From positions 4,237,001-4,301,000 of the forward strand of contig NZ_CP098023.1 of NCBI RefSeq assembly GCF_030440425.1: a stretch of DNA of 64,000 nt. Direction: 5' to 3'. The notes below the pieces were generated by a model. That model saw only the letters and a list, made by a program, of their open reading frames with translations. It did no database searches and was not told where the DNA came from. Every line of letters begins with the position of its first letter. Position 1 is the first letter of the stretch. Shown in pieces: positions 25,377 to 35,131 of this stretch. The DNA is from Microbulbifer sp. MI-G (GTDB taxonomy: Bacteria; Pseudomonadota; Gammaproteobacteria; Pseudomonadales; Cellvibrionaceae). Both the position numbers and the translations under genes were made by a program.

Positions 25377-25420
25377 AGTCTAGCAAGCGCACGGCACTAT
25401 ATCAAAATTTTTTGATATAG
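25377..25420 (-). promoter_or_regulatory. sahR promoter with palindromic operator
   Basis: A palindrome with 10-base perfect arms, CTATATCAAA (25397-25406) and TTTGATATAG (25411-25420), four bases between. On the minus strand its left-going arm holds TTGATA (25405-25400) as -35, then 17 bases, then TAGACT (25382-25377) as -10. Transcription would begin at about 25370, next to the sahR ATG (25369). A further partial half-site (TTGATAAAATTATTTTGAT) follows toward tkt. Confidence 0.7.
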
Positions 25421-25629
25421 ATTGATAAAATTATTTTGATGCAGGTGAGTTATGGCCTCTCCGATCACCATTTGAACCATTGTTGCTGCGCTTTTATTGG
25501 CAATTTCTCCGCCAAGGCTTTGCGCAGAGCGGGCCTTTACGGGAGAATACGCCCCCGTTTTAGTGACCCCACGGAAATCTGCCCACAGAGCAGCGCCGCG
25601 GTCCCTCCCAGAACCAGAGAGTCCTCCTT

Positions 25630-27627
25630 ATGTCTTCTATCCCCTCGCGCGCGCACAAGGCCAATGCCATCCGGGCCCTGTCCATGGATGCAGTTCAAAA
25701 AGCCAATAGCGGTCACCCCGGTGCACCTATGGGTATGGCAGATATCGCCGAAGTGCTCTGGAATGACTACCTGAAACACAATCCGGCCAATCCCGAATGG
25801 GCCGATCGCGACCGCTTTGTGCTGTCCAACGGTCACGGCTCGATGCTGTTGTATTCCCTGCTGCACCTGTCCGGTTACGACCTGCCACTTGAAGAACTGA
25901 AGAATTTCCGCCAGCTGCACGCCAAGACCCCAGGGCATCCGGAACACGGTTATGCGCCCGGAATTGAAACCACCACCGGCCCACTTGGCCAGGGCATTAC
26001 CAATGCGGTCGGCATGGCGCTGGCAGAAAAAGTGCTGGCAGCCCAGTTTAACCGCCCCGGTTACGAATTGATCGATCACCGCACCTATGCATTTATTGGC
26101 GACGGCTGCCTGATGGAAGGGATCTCCCATGAGGCCTGTTCTCTCGCCGGCACCCTGGGTCTGGGCAAGCTGATCGTCTTTTACGACGATAACGGTATCT
26201 CCATTGACGGTGAAGTCGAGGGCTGGTTTACCGACGATACACCCAAGCGCTTCGAATCCTACGGTTGGCATGTGATCCCCGATATCGACGGCCACGATGT
26301 CACAGCCATCAAGGCTGCGATCGAAAAGGCGCGCACCCATACCGACAAGCCCTCCATTATCTGCTGCAAGACCGTCATAGGCTTCGGCTCACCCAATAAG
26401 CAGGGCCGCGAGGAGTGCCACGGTGCACCGCTGGGCGAGGATGAGATTGCGCTGGTGCGCGAAACTCTGGACTGGCCCCACGCTCCCTTCGAGATTCCCG
26501 AAGCGATCTATGCAGGCTGGGATGCCAGGGCCAAAGGAGAAGCCCAGGAAGACGAGTGGAACGATATCCTCGCAGACTATCGCGAAGCATTCCCGGAACT
26601 GGCCGCCGAGTTTGAGCGCCGCATGGGAGGTGAGCTGCCGGCAGACTTCCCGGTGAAAGCCGACGCCTACATCAAACAGTGCCAGGAGCAGGCTCAGAAC
26701 ATCGCCTCTCGCAAGGCGAGCCAGAATACCCTGAACGCCTACGGGCCGGTGCTGCCGGAATTACTCGGCGGCTCCGCGGATCTTGCCGGTTCTAACCTCA
26801 CCCTCTGGTCCGGCTCCAGGGCGATCAGTGCAGAGGATGCCTCCGGTAACTACGTATACTATGGCGTACGCGAGTTCGGGATGAGTGCCATAATGAACGG
26901 CATTGCCCTGCACGGTGGCTTTGTCCCCTACGGTGCCACCTTCCTGATGTTTATGGAGTACGCACGCAATGCGGTGCGCATGGCCGCACTGATGAAACAG
27001 CGTGCAATCTTCGTCTACACCCATGATTCCATCGGCCTCGGCGAAGACGGCCCCACCCACCAGCCGGTAGAACAGCTGAGTGCACTGCGTTCAACCCCCA
27101 ACCTGCATACCTGGCGCCCCTGTGACGCCACCGAATCCGCTGTGAGCTGGAAAATGGCCATTGCGCGGAAAAAGGGCCCCAGCACACTGGTCTTCAGCCG
27201 CCAGGGCCTGGCGCCGCAAAGCCGCAGTGCTGCGCAACTGGCACAGATAGAAAAAGGCGGCTATGTCCTGTCTGATTGCGATGGCACTCCGGCTGCGATC
27301 ATTATCGCCACCGGCTCGGAGGTGGCGCTGGCCATGGCGGCACAGGAAAAACTGGCGGGCAGAAAAGTGCGTGTGGTTTCCATGCCCTGCGCCGAGGTTT
27401 TTATGGAACAGGACGAATCCTACCGCGAGTCCGTACTGCCCTCTGCGGTGCGCGCACGCCTGGCGGTGGAAGCCAGCCACAAAGATTACTGGTACAAGTT
27501 CGTCGGTTTCGATGGTGCAATTATCGGAATGCAGACGTTTGGTGAATCCGCCCCCGGCGCCGAGCTGATGCGTTATTTCGGATTCACTGTGGACAATGTT
27601 GTGGAAGCCGTAAAGAAACTGCTGTAG
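25630..27627 (+). CDS. tkt: Transketolase
   Basis: A 665-residue thiamine-diphosphate enzyme of the pentose phosphate and Calvin-type sugar shuffling, moving two-carbon units between ketoses and aldoses. Landmarks: [13 protein letters not shown] near residue 25, [21 protein letters not shown], the TPP-binding [13 protein letters not shown] near residue 155 with following DDN, and the C-terminal domain with [11 protein letters not shown]. Full length for a proteobacterial Tkt. It is 116 bases ahead of epd, an old proteobacterial pairing (often followed by pgk, which is absent here). Confidence 0.97.
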   Translation: MSSIPSRAHKANAIRALSMDAVQKANSGHPGAPMGMADIAEVLWNDYLKHNPANPEWADRDRFVLSNGHGSMLLYSLLHLSGYDLPLEELKNFRQLHAKTPGHPEHGYAPGIETTTGPLGQGITNAVGMALAEKVLAAQFNRPGYELIDHRTYAFIGDGCLMEGISHEACSLAGTLGLGKLIVFYDDNGISIDGEVEGWFTDDTPKRFESYGWHVIPDIDGHDVTAIKAAIEKARTHTDKPSIICCKTVIGFGSPNKQGREECHGAPLGEDEIALVRETLDWPHAPFEIPEAIYAGWDARAKGEAQEDEWNDILADYREAFPELAAEFERRMGGELPADFPVKADAYIKQCQEQAQNIASRKASQNTLNAYGPVLPELLGGSADLAGSNLTLWSGSRAISAEDASGNYVYYGVREFGMSAIMNGIALHGGFVPYGATFLMFMEYARNAVRMAALMKQRAIFVYTHDSIGLGEDGPTHQPVEQLSALRSTPNLHTWRPCDATESAVSWKMAIARKKGPSTLVFSRQGLAPQSRSAAQLAQIEKGGYVLSDCDGTPAAIIIATGSEVALAMAAQEKLAGRKVRVVSMPCAEVFMEQDESYRESVLPSAVRARLAVEASHKDYWYKFVGFDGAIIGMQTFGESAPGAELMRYFGFTVDNVVEAVKKLL

Positions 27628-27743
27628 TTATCTCGGCTATTGGCGCTGTCTCCCGATATCGGCTCGAATGGCAAACCTGCTGCCACTCCAGTTGGCGACG
27701 GTTGCTCCAGCGCCCCCTGTAACTTCAACCTGGCAACACTGTT

Positions 27744-28751
27744 ATGACGATTCGACTCGCCATCAATGGCTATGGCCGCATCGGCCGCTCCGTACTGCGT
27801 GCCCTCTACGAATCCGGTGCCCGGGCTACCTTGCAGATTGTTGCCATCAATGAGCTTGCCGACTGTGCCACCATCGCGCACCTGACCAAATACGATTCAG
27901 TACACGGGCGCTTCAACGGCGAAGTGTCTGCGGAAAAAGATACGCTAGTGGTCAATGGCGATCGCATCGCTGTCACGCACAGCGAACGGCTGGAAGACCT
28001 GCAGTGGCACAGAAACAATGTGGATATTGTACTGGAGTGTACTGGCAGCTTTAAGGAGCGCAAGCACGCAGAGTTACACCTGGCTGCCGGTGCCAAGCGG
28101 GTTTTATTTTCCCAACCCGCCAGCCGCGATGTGGATGCCACCATTGTCTATGGCGTCAATGACCAGATCCTCAGCGGTAAAGAAAGGATTATTTCTACTG
28201 CCTCCTGTACCACCAACTGCAGTGTACCGGTGATTGCGGCTCTGGATAGAGCATTCTGTATTGAAGCCGGAGTGATTACAACCATCCACTCCGCCATGAA
28301 CGATCAACCGGTGAGTGATGCCTACCACCATACCGACCTGAGAAAAACCCGCTCCGCCGTTGCTTCGATTATCCCCATCGACACCGCACTGGCCCAGGGT
28401 ATCGAGCGTATTCTCCCCCATTTGGCCGGGAAATTCGAAGCCCAGGCCATGCGTGTGCCCACCGTCAATGTCTCCGCCATTGATCTGTCTGTACAATTGC
28501 AAAAAACTGTCAGCCAATCTTCAGTGAATGCCCTGCTTGAATCGGCAGCCGCAAAAAACTTTAAAGGCGTACTGGGTTTTACCGAAGAGCCCCTGGCTTC
28601 CTGTGATTTTAATCACGACCCGCGCTCCGGCATTATCGATGCCAGTCAAACGCGGGTGGCCGGAGGTAAGCTGGTGAAGATTTTAATCTGGTTTGACAAC
28701 GAATGGGGCTTTGCAAATCGCATGCTGGATGTGGCCAGGCAGATCACTTGA
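27744..28751 (+). CDS. epd: Erythrose-4-phosphate dehydrogenase (GAPDH family)
   Basis: A 335-residue NAD-dependent GAPDH-family enzyme. [15 protein letters not shown] binds [17 protein letters not shown] carries the catalytic Cys (about residue 153); and the ending [18 protein letters not shown] is typical. Place after tkt and the divergent residues around [23 protein letters not shown] point to Epd, which oxidises erythrose 4-phosphate to 4-phosphoerythronate for pyridoxal phosphate synthesis. A glycolytic GAPDH role cannot be ruled out from sequence alone. Confidence 0.85.
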   Translation: MTIRLAINGYGRIGRSVLRALYESGARATLQIVAINELADCATIAHLTKYDSVHGRFNGEVSAEKDTLVVNGDRIAVTHSERLEDLQWHRNNVDIVLECTGSFKERKHAELHLAAGAKRVLFSQPASRDVDATIVYGVNDQILSGKERIISTASCTTNCSVPVIAALDRAFCIEAGVITTIHSAMNDQPVSDAYHHTDLRKTRSAVASIIPIDTALAQGIERILPHLAGKFEAQAMRVPTVNVSAIDLSVQLQKTVSQSSVNALLESAAAKNFKGVLGFTEEPLASCDFNHDPRSGIIDASQTRVAGGKLVKILIWFDNEWGFANRMLDVARQIT

Positions 28752-29190
28752 ACAGCTTACCTTGCCCATTTGGTTAAAATAACCCGCCATCCACATAGCC
28801 CGAATTTTTTGCCCTGTAAAACCGGGACGGACCAGGAAGTCTCTGGCACGAGACCGGGATTCCATACTGTGTCCGCCATGTCAATTTACATTACGCTTGT
28901 CCACTGAAAATCTCCGAGCGCTGGATACCTTCGATTCGGAACCGGAACCAGACACTGTCACAGCAGGCGATTCACGTTCCGGTTCCGGGTCGTGGGGGGG
29001 TAATGCACTGGCCTTTAGGGTATTTGGCCGACACCAGAATTGGAAATTCCCCGCTACTGAGAGGGACTGCTCAGATGTACTAAACTGCCCGTACACTGTG
29101 TTGACAGTGCCCGCTCGGTGACAAGACGGTTTAGTTATTGACCTCTAGTCCCTGAAATACAGCTTACACCTGCACTGTGTGAGGAAAACG
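28752..29190. other. Intergenic stretch with an inverted repeat
   Basis: About 440 bases without a supported gene. It holds a perfect 12-base inverted repeat, CGGAACCGGAAC (28937-28948) and GTTCCGGTTCCG (28976-28987), 27 bases apart. There is no T-run after the right arm on the + strand, so it is not a standard terminator. A G-run (GGGGGGG) follows closely. Confidence 0.5.
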
Positions 29191-29727
29191 ATGCTGATAC
29201 CCCGTCAACCAGTCCCGAGGCTGGTATTGGAAACTCTCGCTTCGGGTACCTTTGATCTCACCAGGGACAATCCCCAGTTCGCAACGCTGGTTGTTTTTTA
29301 TCGTGGTCTGCATTGCCCTATCTGCGCAACCTACCTGAAGGAGCTGGGCCGTGTGTCCCCGGAATGCTTAGAAAGGGGTGTCAAGACCATTGCAATTTCC
29401 TCTGACAATGAAAATCGCGCCAATAAGATGGCGGAAAAGGTTGGCTTTCCAGAATTACGTATTGGGTACGACTTACCACTGTCAGTGGCAAAGCAGTGGG
29501 GGCTTTACCTTTCATCGGGCCACGGCAAGACTTCTATCGGCATTGAGGAGCCGGCACTCTTCTCTGAACCAGGGGTTTTTTTGGTTCGAAAGGATTGCAC
29601 GCTCTATTTCGCCATCGTTCAAACCATGCCCTTCGTTCGCCCGCATTTTAAGGAAATACTCGGTGCACTCCAATTTGTGCAAGAGAACCATTACCCGGCA
29701 CGGGGCGAATACACCGGGCCGGTCTGA
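29191..29727 (+). CDS. Peroxiredoxin-like (AhpC/TSA) family protein
   Basis: A 178-residue thioredoxin-fold protein of the 'peroxiredoxin-like' group: LVVFYRGLHCPICATYLKELG holds a CxxC at the place of the peroxidatic Cys, and KTIAISSDNENRANKMAEKVGFPELRIGYD is the following AhpC/TSA region, with a PGVFLVRKD strand later. It probably acts as a peroxide or disulfide reductant in the cytosol. ATG 29191 is preferred over the GTG at 29179 because GAGG (29181-29184) then serves as ribosome-binding site. Confidence 0.8.
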   Translation: MLIPRQPVPRLVLETLASGTFDLTRDNPQFATLVVFYRGLHCPICATYLKELGRVSPECLERGVKTIAISSDNENRANKMAEKVGFPELRIGYDLPLSVAKQWGLYLSSGHGKTSIGIEEPALFSEPGVFLVRKDCTLYFAIVQTMPFVRPHFKEILGALQFVQENHYPARGEYTGPV

Positions 29728-29840
29728 CCCCAGCAGGTTTGCGGATACGCATGCAATTTGATCCCTGCCTGGGTTTGAGAAAGGTATCGTGCGGAAAGAA
29801 CGCAAATATGATCCGCTTCGAGGTTCTCCGTATTGTGAAA

Positions 29841-30239
29841 CTACGACTCAAGTGATTGATAGAGCTCCCAAGCACTTCTTTCAACCCACTTTTCAATCAT
29901 TTTTCCTTCCCTGACTACGGAAATAGTAATTCCGGACAGGTCTATTGGCCGAAGGTTTTTATCCGTACCCATAAAGCCCATATTTTGCCCAGTAATTTGC
30001 CAACGGCTGACAACCTTTTCCGCACTGGAAAAGATGTCGTGAACAATAAATCTGAGATCATTGATCCTGGACTGAAAATTCGCCACCCACCTGGAAAATG
30101 CATCAATACCAGCAATGTCTTTTCCCGCAGAGTGAATCACAAAAGCCGGGGCTATAAATGCTGGAATTTTATTTAATTGTTGCTTATCCCAAACCTGTAT
30201 CCAAAAATCAGTTACAAGCTTTTCCTCTTCTGTTTTCAT
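29841..30239 (-). CDS. SnoaL-like ester-cyclase family protein
   Basis: A 132-residue SnoaL-like protein: VTDFWIQVWDKQQLNKIPAFIAPAFVIHSAGKDIAGIDAFSRWVANF is the usual first half (helix, strand, then the 'G..A' helix), followed by DIFSSAEKVVSRWQITGQNMG and ending in a strand with GKMIEKWVERSAWELYQSL. Such proteins include polyketide cyclases and steroid-isomerase-like folds; here the substrate is unknown. It is separated from its neighbours by over 100 bases on each side. Confidence 0.8.
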   Translation of the reverse strand: MKTEEEKLVTDFWIQVWDKQQLNKIPAFIAPAFVIHSAGKDIAGIDAFSRWVANFQSRINDLRFIVHDIFSSAEKVVSRWQITGQNMGFMGTDKNLRPIDLSGITISVVREGKMIEKWVERSAWELYQSLES

Positions 30240-30394
30240 CGCTCATATACCTCCTGTTAAAATGAAGGATTGGCATTATACAAAACAACAACAAGGCTGT
30301 TTTCCAGCTTAAATACCGTCGTCCTTCTGTATCCTGTGCTTGCTGTACTGCTGCATCTATTACATCAACGCCACAGAGTGTCAGTCTCTCTTTT

Positions 30395-30730
30395 TCAAAA
30401 GCAGGTTGCGCCCTGTTGATTCGGCTCATTTTTCTTTAAACAGTTAACCAGGTCCACCAGCTCTCTGGCAGTTTTACCATCAATCCTTTCGATCCCGAAA
30501 TGAGATTCAGTACCATACCAATCCAGGGAACGATTGAACTTGTCAAGATCGCGCTCTTGCAGCCCGGCCTTGACCTGTGCCAGGTTGGTCAGGCCGCTTT
30601 CAGGATCGTATTGGAGGACGGGGCCTTGCTCCGGAAGCGTATTAACATAGATCTTGTAGGAAGGCCGCTCTTCCAGGCCACAGGCAAACAGGGTAAAAAC
30701 AATTAAAGCTGAGAGGATATACCTTTTCAT
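30395..30730 (-). CDS. Small lipoprotein, probable Tae4 immunity protein
   Basis: A 111-residue lipoprotein: the signal peptide ends in the lipobox LFACG with the lipidated Cys at about 17. The mature part is short and charged, with a second Cys pair near the C-terminus (LVNCLKK and GATCF). I do not recognise the family by sequence. It begins eight bases after the stop of the Tae4-type amidase, which is where the cognate Tai immunity protein is normally encoded, and its predicted periplasmic placement is what an immunity protein against a periplasmic amidase needs. Immunity function is therefore inferred from position. Confidence 0.6.
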   Translation of the reverse strand: MKRYILSALIVFTLFACGLEERPSYKIYVNTLPEQGPVLQYDPESGLTNLAQVKAGLQERDLDKFNRSLDWYGTESHFGIERIDGKTARELVDLVNCLKKNEPNQQGATCF

Positions 30731-30737
30731 ATCGCCC

Positions 30738-31211
30738 TCACGCTACCGGCCAGAACCAGACAGTCGCCTTTTCATAGTGACGACCGTTGCGGATACTGAA
30801 TTCAAACCAGGTTCTGAATTTTGTTAATCTGCTCCCGTTCCAGAGATCAATATGGTCGCCCCGATTACCGGGTCCATAATAGTCTTTGAAGAAGACGATT
30901 CCCTTCTTTCCAATGATCTTCTGAAACCCTTTTGACGCTTCAAAACCCACTCGTTGCTTGAAGGGAGAGAAAGGACCTTTTAGCCAATTGGCCAATTCCT
31001 CTGCGCGGAGGATATGAGCGGGTTTATGCCCATACCAACAACGGGCGCCCTTAAAGGTATCCAGTGTTACTCCCGATTTTTGCAGGGAGACCCCCATTCG
31101 GATTGCGCATTGATTAGTATATGTCCTTTTCCCATCCATGGTGCACGGCGCGTCATCCGAGAATATCGAGGCGCCAATGGTCGGGTGATTGCTCCATAGT
31201 TTGTCAAACAT
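30738..31211 (-). CDS. tae4: Tae4-type type VI secretion amidase effector
   Basis: A 157-residue protein of the Tae4 family of type VI secretion effectors, which are NlpC/P60-like amidases that cut the peptide cross-links of peptidoglycan in rival cells. The catalytic Cys is C35 in TNQCAIRMGVSL and the His is H120 in GDHIDLWNG, the two best-conserved Tae4 motifs. The start WSNHP fits the family. No type VI secretion structural gene is in the window, so this is an orphan effector with a probable immunity gene directly downstream. Confidence 0.85.
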   Translation of the reverse strand: MFDKLWSNHPTIGASIFSDDAPCTMDGKRTYTNQCAIRMGVSLQKSGVTLDTFKGARCWYGHKPAHILRAEELANWLKGPFSPFKQRVGFEASKGFQKIIGKKGIVFFKDYYGPGNRGDHIDLWNGSRLTKFRTWFEFSIRNGRHYEKATVWFWPVA

Positions 31212-31353
31212 TACAAGCTCTTCCCTGATACTTGAAAAGACCGGATTTTAAACCATCAATTACCTTTCAAACAGAGATGTAATTCCCATTGGCGCAGATT
31301 TGGTTAAACACAAAACTGGTTAATTTTTCGAAATAATTCAAACAGCACAGACT

Positions 31354-31491
31354 ATGGATGATTTCTTAGATTCAATAAGCACCTGGGCCATCCAGGAGAG
31401 GGGGGATACGCACCTTACGCTGTCACAATGCAGGGCGGCCCGATACCATCTAAAGCGGCGAGTGCGAATCACTGCGGGTTATCTGCAATAG
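31354..31491 (+). CDS. Short hypothetical ORF
   Basis: A 45-codon frame from ATG 31354, with a basic Arg-rich C-terminus (AARYHLKRRVRITAGYLQ) and an acidic start (MDDFLDSIS). It looks protein-like but has no homologue that I can name and no clear ribosome-binding site. It lies in the gap upstream of the Tae4 gene, on the opposite strand. Confidence 0.25.
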   Translation: MDDFLDSISTWAIQERGDTHLTLSQCRAARYHLKRRVRITAGYLQ

Positions 31492-31582
31492 TTAAATTTT
31501 TTGCGATGCAATACATTTCAGTCATTAACAGAAATTGTAAACAAAAAGTCAAAACACCTTTCCTTTGAAACCACTGACTTCT

Positions 31583-31613
31583 CAAAGCCGCCTCCGCCAT
31601 TGACAGGAGGCGG
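31583..31613 (-). terminator. Hairpin terminator after the secreted Cys-rich gene
   Basis: CCGCCTCC (31588-31595) and GGAGGCGG (31606-31613) form an 8-pair GC-rich stem with a 10-base loop, just past the stop of the gene ending at 31626. Only a short T-run (CTTTG) follows on the minus strand, so it is a moderate terminator. Confidence 0.5.
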
Positions 31614-31625
31614 TAACCTTCTTAT

Positions 31626-32153
31626 TTAGTTGGGTAGTCGCGGATCTGCTTCGACATAAAAATTTTCCGAGAAGGTAGTGGTTTTATTGCAACCAGGTAC
31701 TGTTGAGCTCGCCGTCACGGTAATGGTAAACCAGCCGATAGAAGCGGATTTGATAACCACAGCGCCCCCAGTGTTATCACCCAGTATTTGACCATAGTTG
31801 ACCGACCAAACATAGTTAGGGCCTGCCATGCCTGCCAAACTGTATCGGCCAAAAGGGTGCATTGGCGGGTAGAACGCAGGGATGTTCTCCACAATATCCA
31901 GTACCGGAGGCGCAGTGCAGGGTTCGGGACCGCCATCGGTTTCACATTGGGTCACTTGTCCATTACAACTCACATAGTCAGAGCCCGTAAAACAGGACGC
32001 ATTGGTTCCTTCACAGCTCACAATAGAATTATCCGGACATTGCAGTTGAACACTGCAGTCCCCTTCTAAAACATTGCCCTGGCTGAAGTGAGTGAATCCC
32101 AGAAAAAGGATTGAAACAGCCAAGTAATTAAATTTATTTGATTTTTTTAACAT
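31626..32153 (-). CDS. Secreted cysteine-rich hypothetical protein
   Basis: A 175-residue protein with a signal peptide (hydrophobic to about residue 23, cut near SQG-N). Residues 30-80 hold eight Cys in a repeated pattern (DCSVQLQC, SVSC-like ISCEG, ASCFTG, VSCNG, TQCET), then a beta-rich domain with WSVNYGQILGD and ITVTASSTVPGCN, resembling an immunoglobulin-like or PKD-type strand set. It is probably exported and disulfide-linked. The family is not recognised and the neighbours give no clue. Confidence 0.6.
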   Translation of the reverse strand: MLKKSNKFNYLAVSILFLGFTHFSQGNVLEGDCSVQLQCPDNSIVSCEGTNASCFTGSDYVSCNGQVTQCETDGGPEPCTAPPVLDIVENIPAFYPPMHPFGRYSLAGMAGPNYVWSVNYGQILGDNTGGAVVIKSASIGWFTITVTASSTVPGCNKTTTFSENFYVEADPRLPN

Positions 32154-32762
32154 TTGCCTAGCCTGTCATTTATTCTTTTAATGATAGAAAAGTGTTTTTT
32201 CAATTCTTGTGCCCACTTCAAAAACACAGCTCAAGCATATGCCACACAATACCGCATAACAACAGTATGTATCCTCAGGATCATACAGGAATCCTTTTCT
32301 ATTCTCTTCTGTATAACGATTAGGTTGATTATCTTCTCAAGTGGTACTTTTATGATAAATAAAGGCACCCCCAGTTAGAAATATGAGTAGTGCATCAAGC
32401 TATCACCTGTTCGTCTTTTCCATATATGGCTATATACTCCACCTAACACATTAACTTCCGTCTTTGGAATCGTTTGCCCAGAATCTGAGAGATACATCTT
32501 GAAGAGACAGAGAGCGAAAACTATCTTCGATTACTTGCTGACGGGAATCAATTCGGTCAGTTACCTATCGACAAAAGCTCCGGGTATGCGCGTGAAGACA
32601 AAAAAGGAACTGGCATGACCGCTGGACAGTCGTGCCGGAAGAAATAACCTGGCGGATGGCTTCCATGAACCCAATGGAATTGGTATACGATAGCGTGAAT
32701 ATTATTGCGTCAATATTTATATCTGAATCCAATTCTCCAATTGATTAAACCATCAAATACCT
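32154..32762. other. AT-rich intergenic stretch with possible coding remnants
   Basis: About 600 bases. Between 32480 and 32759 two frames in turn look protein-like (one reads ENYLRLLADGNQFGQLPIDK, another WTVVPEEITWRMASMNPMEL), which suggests a decayed gene, but neither has a recognisable domain or start. The first half shows nothing of note. Confidence 0.35.
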
Positions 32763-33146
32763 ATGACCGGAAAAAAACTTTCAGAAAAAGAGCTGGATAA
32801 GCTCGAAAAAATAATAAAAAAAACCATGCCTAAAGAACTAAGAACTTGGTTAGTCAATCAAACTCAAAAAAGCGTTATTCTGACATGTACGCACCACAAT
32901 AGAACCTACAAGATTGTGAGTGGCTATAAAACTATTTATAACCGCTACAAAAGACTTCTCAATAATCGAAGAAAAAAACTGCACTATAGTGCAGTAGAAC
33001 ACATGATTTTTCTAGGCCATCAACCCCAGGCTCAAGATCTTGGGTATTTCTATTTAGACCCTATCCGTATGGAAGTTATTGAGTTTAGTGATTACTGCGA
33101 AAAAATAGGTAGCATTGGATATTTCACAGATATCTTCCATCCATAA
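32763..33146 (+). CDS. Small AT-rich hypothetical protein, possibly SMI1/KNR4-like
   Basis: A 127-residue, Lys-rich protein in AT-rich DNA unlike its neighbours. The start (a helix KLEKIIKKTMPKELRTWL) and the end (LGYFYLDPIRMEVIEFSDYCEKIG) loosely recall SMI1/KNR4 immunity domains, in which an initial helix with P.e. and a 'F..d..g..i' strand recur. The fit is weak. If right, it would be a second immunity-type gene in this accessory stretch. No partner toxin is seen next to it. Confidence 0.4.
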   Translation: MTGKKLSEKELDKLEKIIKKTMPKELRTWLVNQTQKSVILTCTHHNRTYKIVSGYKTIYNRYKRLLNNRRKKLHYSAVEHMIFLGHQPQAQDLGYFYLDPIRMEVIEFSDYCEKIGSIGYFTDIFHP

Positions 33147-33239
33147 TATATAAAGTTATTTTTATTTTCGGCAACAATAAAATTTCCACGCTCAGGCATT
33201 TGTACTGGAAAACATCTATAGAATAAATTGCAGCGACGC

Positions 33240-34703
33240 TTAAAGGCCCAACTTGGACCAGATTTCATCCACTTTTTTGACAATTCCTGAATCCCGCTCA
33301 ATCGGACTGCCCCATTCCCTGTCCGTCTCACCGGGCCATTTGTTGGTGGCATCCAACCCCATTTTTGAGCCGAGTCCCGATACCGGTGAGGCGAAATCCA
33401 GATAATCAATCGGCGTATTCTCTATCATCACCGTATCCCGCACCGGGTCCATACGTGTGGTGATGGCCCAGATCACCTCTTTCCAGTCCCGCGCATTCAC
33501 ATCCTCATCGGTGACAACCACTATTTTGGTGTACATAAACTGGCGCAGGAAAGACCAGATTCCCATCATCACACGTTTGGGATGCCCGATATACTGTTTT
33601 TTCATGGTCACCACTGCCAAACGGTAGGAACAGCCTTCGGGCGGCAAATAGAAATCGACGATTTCAGGAAACTGCTTTTGCAGTATTGGCACAAACACCT
33701 CATTCAGTGCTTCTCCCAGAATCGCCGGTTCGTCCGGTGGGCGCCCAGTATAGGTACTGTGATAAATGGGGTTGTTGCGATGGGTGATTTTTTCCACGGT
33801 AAATACCGGGAAGCGGTCCACTTCATTGTAGTAGCCTGTGTGATCCCCGAAGGGGCCTTCATCGGCAGTGTCCCCGGGGTAGAGAAAGCCTTCCAAAACG
33901 TACTCGGCACTGGCCGGTACCTGCAGATCGCATGAAAGGGCATTTGTCACTTCGGTTTTATCCCCGCGCAGCAGACCCGCAAACGCGTATTCGGACAGAG
34001 CATCCGGTACCGGGGTCACAGCACCAAGAATGGTAGCGGGATCTGCACCGAGGGCCACAGCCACCGGATAGGGGTCACCGGGGTGCTTTTTACACCAGTC
34101 GCGGTAATCCAGAGCACCACCGCGGTGGCTGAGCCAACGCATAATCAAACGGTTTTTACCAATCAGCTGCATGCGGTAAATGCCGAGATTCTGGCGTTTC
34201 TTTTCAGGCCCACGGGTAATGACCAATGGCCAGGTCACCAGGGGAGCCACATCCCCTGGCCAGCAGGTTTGGATCGGCAATGTGTGCAGGTCCACCGCAT
34301 CTTTATCCAGTACAACCTGTTGGCAGGGAGAATCCCGCACCACCTTTGGCCCCATATTGAGCACCTGCTTGAACAGCGGCAGCTTCTCCCATGCATCGCG
34401 CAGATTCTCCGGCGGCTGAGGCTCCTTGAGAAACGCGAGTAATTCGCCAACCGCTCGCAACTCCTCCACACTTTCCCGTCCCATACCCAAAGCCACACGC
34501 TCCGGGGTGCCGAACAGGTTGGCAAGCACGGGGACATCAGAACCCACCGGGTTCTCAAACAGCAGTGCCGGCCCACCAGAGCGCAACACACGGTCCGAGA
34601 TTTCTGTCATTTCCAGGTGCGGGTCAACGGGATAGCGAATACGTTTCAACAGGTCACGCTTTTCCAGCAACGTGATGAAGTCGCGCAGGTCTCTGTATTT
34701 CAT
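33240..34703 (-). CDS. ubiD: 4-hydroxy-3-polyprenylbenzoate decarboxylase
   Basis: A 487-residue UbiD that uses prenylated FMN to remove the carboxyl group of polyprenyl-hydroxybenzoate in ubiquinone synthesis. Clear family segments: [21 protein letters not shown] at the start, [37 protein letters not shown] (pr-FMN site), [13 protein letters not shown] (conserved Glu), and the ending DATNKWPGE. Length is standard. It stands as a single gene on the minus strand, upstream of which the RRM gene reads in the same direction. Confidence 0.96.
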   Translation of the reverse strand: MKYRDLRDFITLLEKRDLLKRIRYPVDPHLEMTEISDRVLRSGGPALLFENPVGSDVPVLANLFGTPERVALGMGRESVEELRAVGELLAFLKEPQPPENLRDAWEKLPLFKQVLNMGPKVVRDSPCQQVVLDKDAVDLHTLPIQTCWPGDVAPLVTWPLVITRGPEKKRQNLGIYRMQLIGKNRLIMRWLSHRGGALDYRDWCKKHPGDPYPVAVALGADPATILGAVTPVPDALSEYAFAGLLRGDKTEVTNALSCDLQVPASAEYVLEGFLYPGDTADEGPFGDHTGYYNEVDRFPVFTVEKITHRNNPIYHSTYTGRPPDEPAILGEALNEVFVPILQKQFPEIVDFYLPPEGCSYRLAVVTMKKQYIGHPKRVMMGIWSFLRQFMYTKIVVVTDEDVNARDWKEVIWAITTRMDPVRDTVMIENTPIDYLDFASPVSGLGSKMGLDATNKWPGETDREWGSPIERDSGIVKKVDEIWSKLGL

Positions 34704-34819
34704 GGGCTAACAGGTGAAGAAAAACCGGCGGTCAGTGTAAAACAGAAGATGCAAAATAGGGAGTGGCTCCCTGGCAGGGTGGCTGAGCGGAGGGGGAGAA
34801 ACGGCCCGCAAGCGATACC

Positions 34820-34858
34820 CAGCGGGCCGAAAAAATCTTAAGCTTTTCGCTAGCTTAG
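34820..34858 (-). terminator. Likely terminator after the RRM gene
   Basis: On the minus strand a small hairpin (CTAAGCT with AGCTTAAG) is followed by ATTTTTT, just after the RRM gene stop, and a second GC-rich inverted repeat (GGCCCGC and GCGGGCC) lies a few bases on. Together they make a plausible end for the transcript. Confidence 0.45.
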
Positions 34859-34861
34859 AAC

Positions 34862-35131
34862 TTAGAAGCGGGGGCGACGCGGACGGTCTTCGCGAGGCTT
34901 GGCTTCGTTAACGCGAATGTTACGGCCGGACATCGGCTGATCGTTCATCTCTTCAATTGCTTTGCGCGCTTCGTCGTCGTTGGGCATTTCTACGAAACCG
35001 AAGCCCTTAGAGCGGCCAGTTTCACGGTCGGTGATAACAGTAGCCCGAGAGATTTCTCCGAAAGCACCGAAAGCTTCGTGCAGGTCGTCAGAGGTTACCG
35101 CGTAGGCCAGATTTCCAATATAGATATTCAC
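34862..35131 (-). CDS. RNA-recognition-motif protein (RbpA-like)
   Basis: An 89-residue single-RRM protein. RNP2 is IYIGNL (residues 3-8), RNP1 is KGFGFVEM (about 42-49), and the short C-terminal tail is basic (PREDRPRRPRF). Bacterial members of this kind, often cold-inducible, bind single-stranded RNA. Here it is encoded alone, with a long AT-rich leader before it (35132-35401) that could carry temperature-responsive control, but this is a guess. Confidence 0.9.
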   Translation of the reverse strand: MNIYIGNLAYAVTSDDLHEAFGAFGEISRATVITDRETGRSKGFGFVEMPNDDEARKAIEEMNDQPMSGRNIRVNEAKPREDRPRRPRF

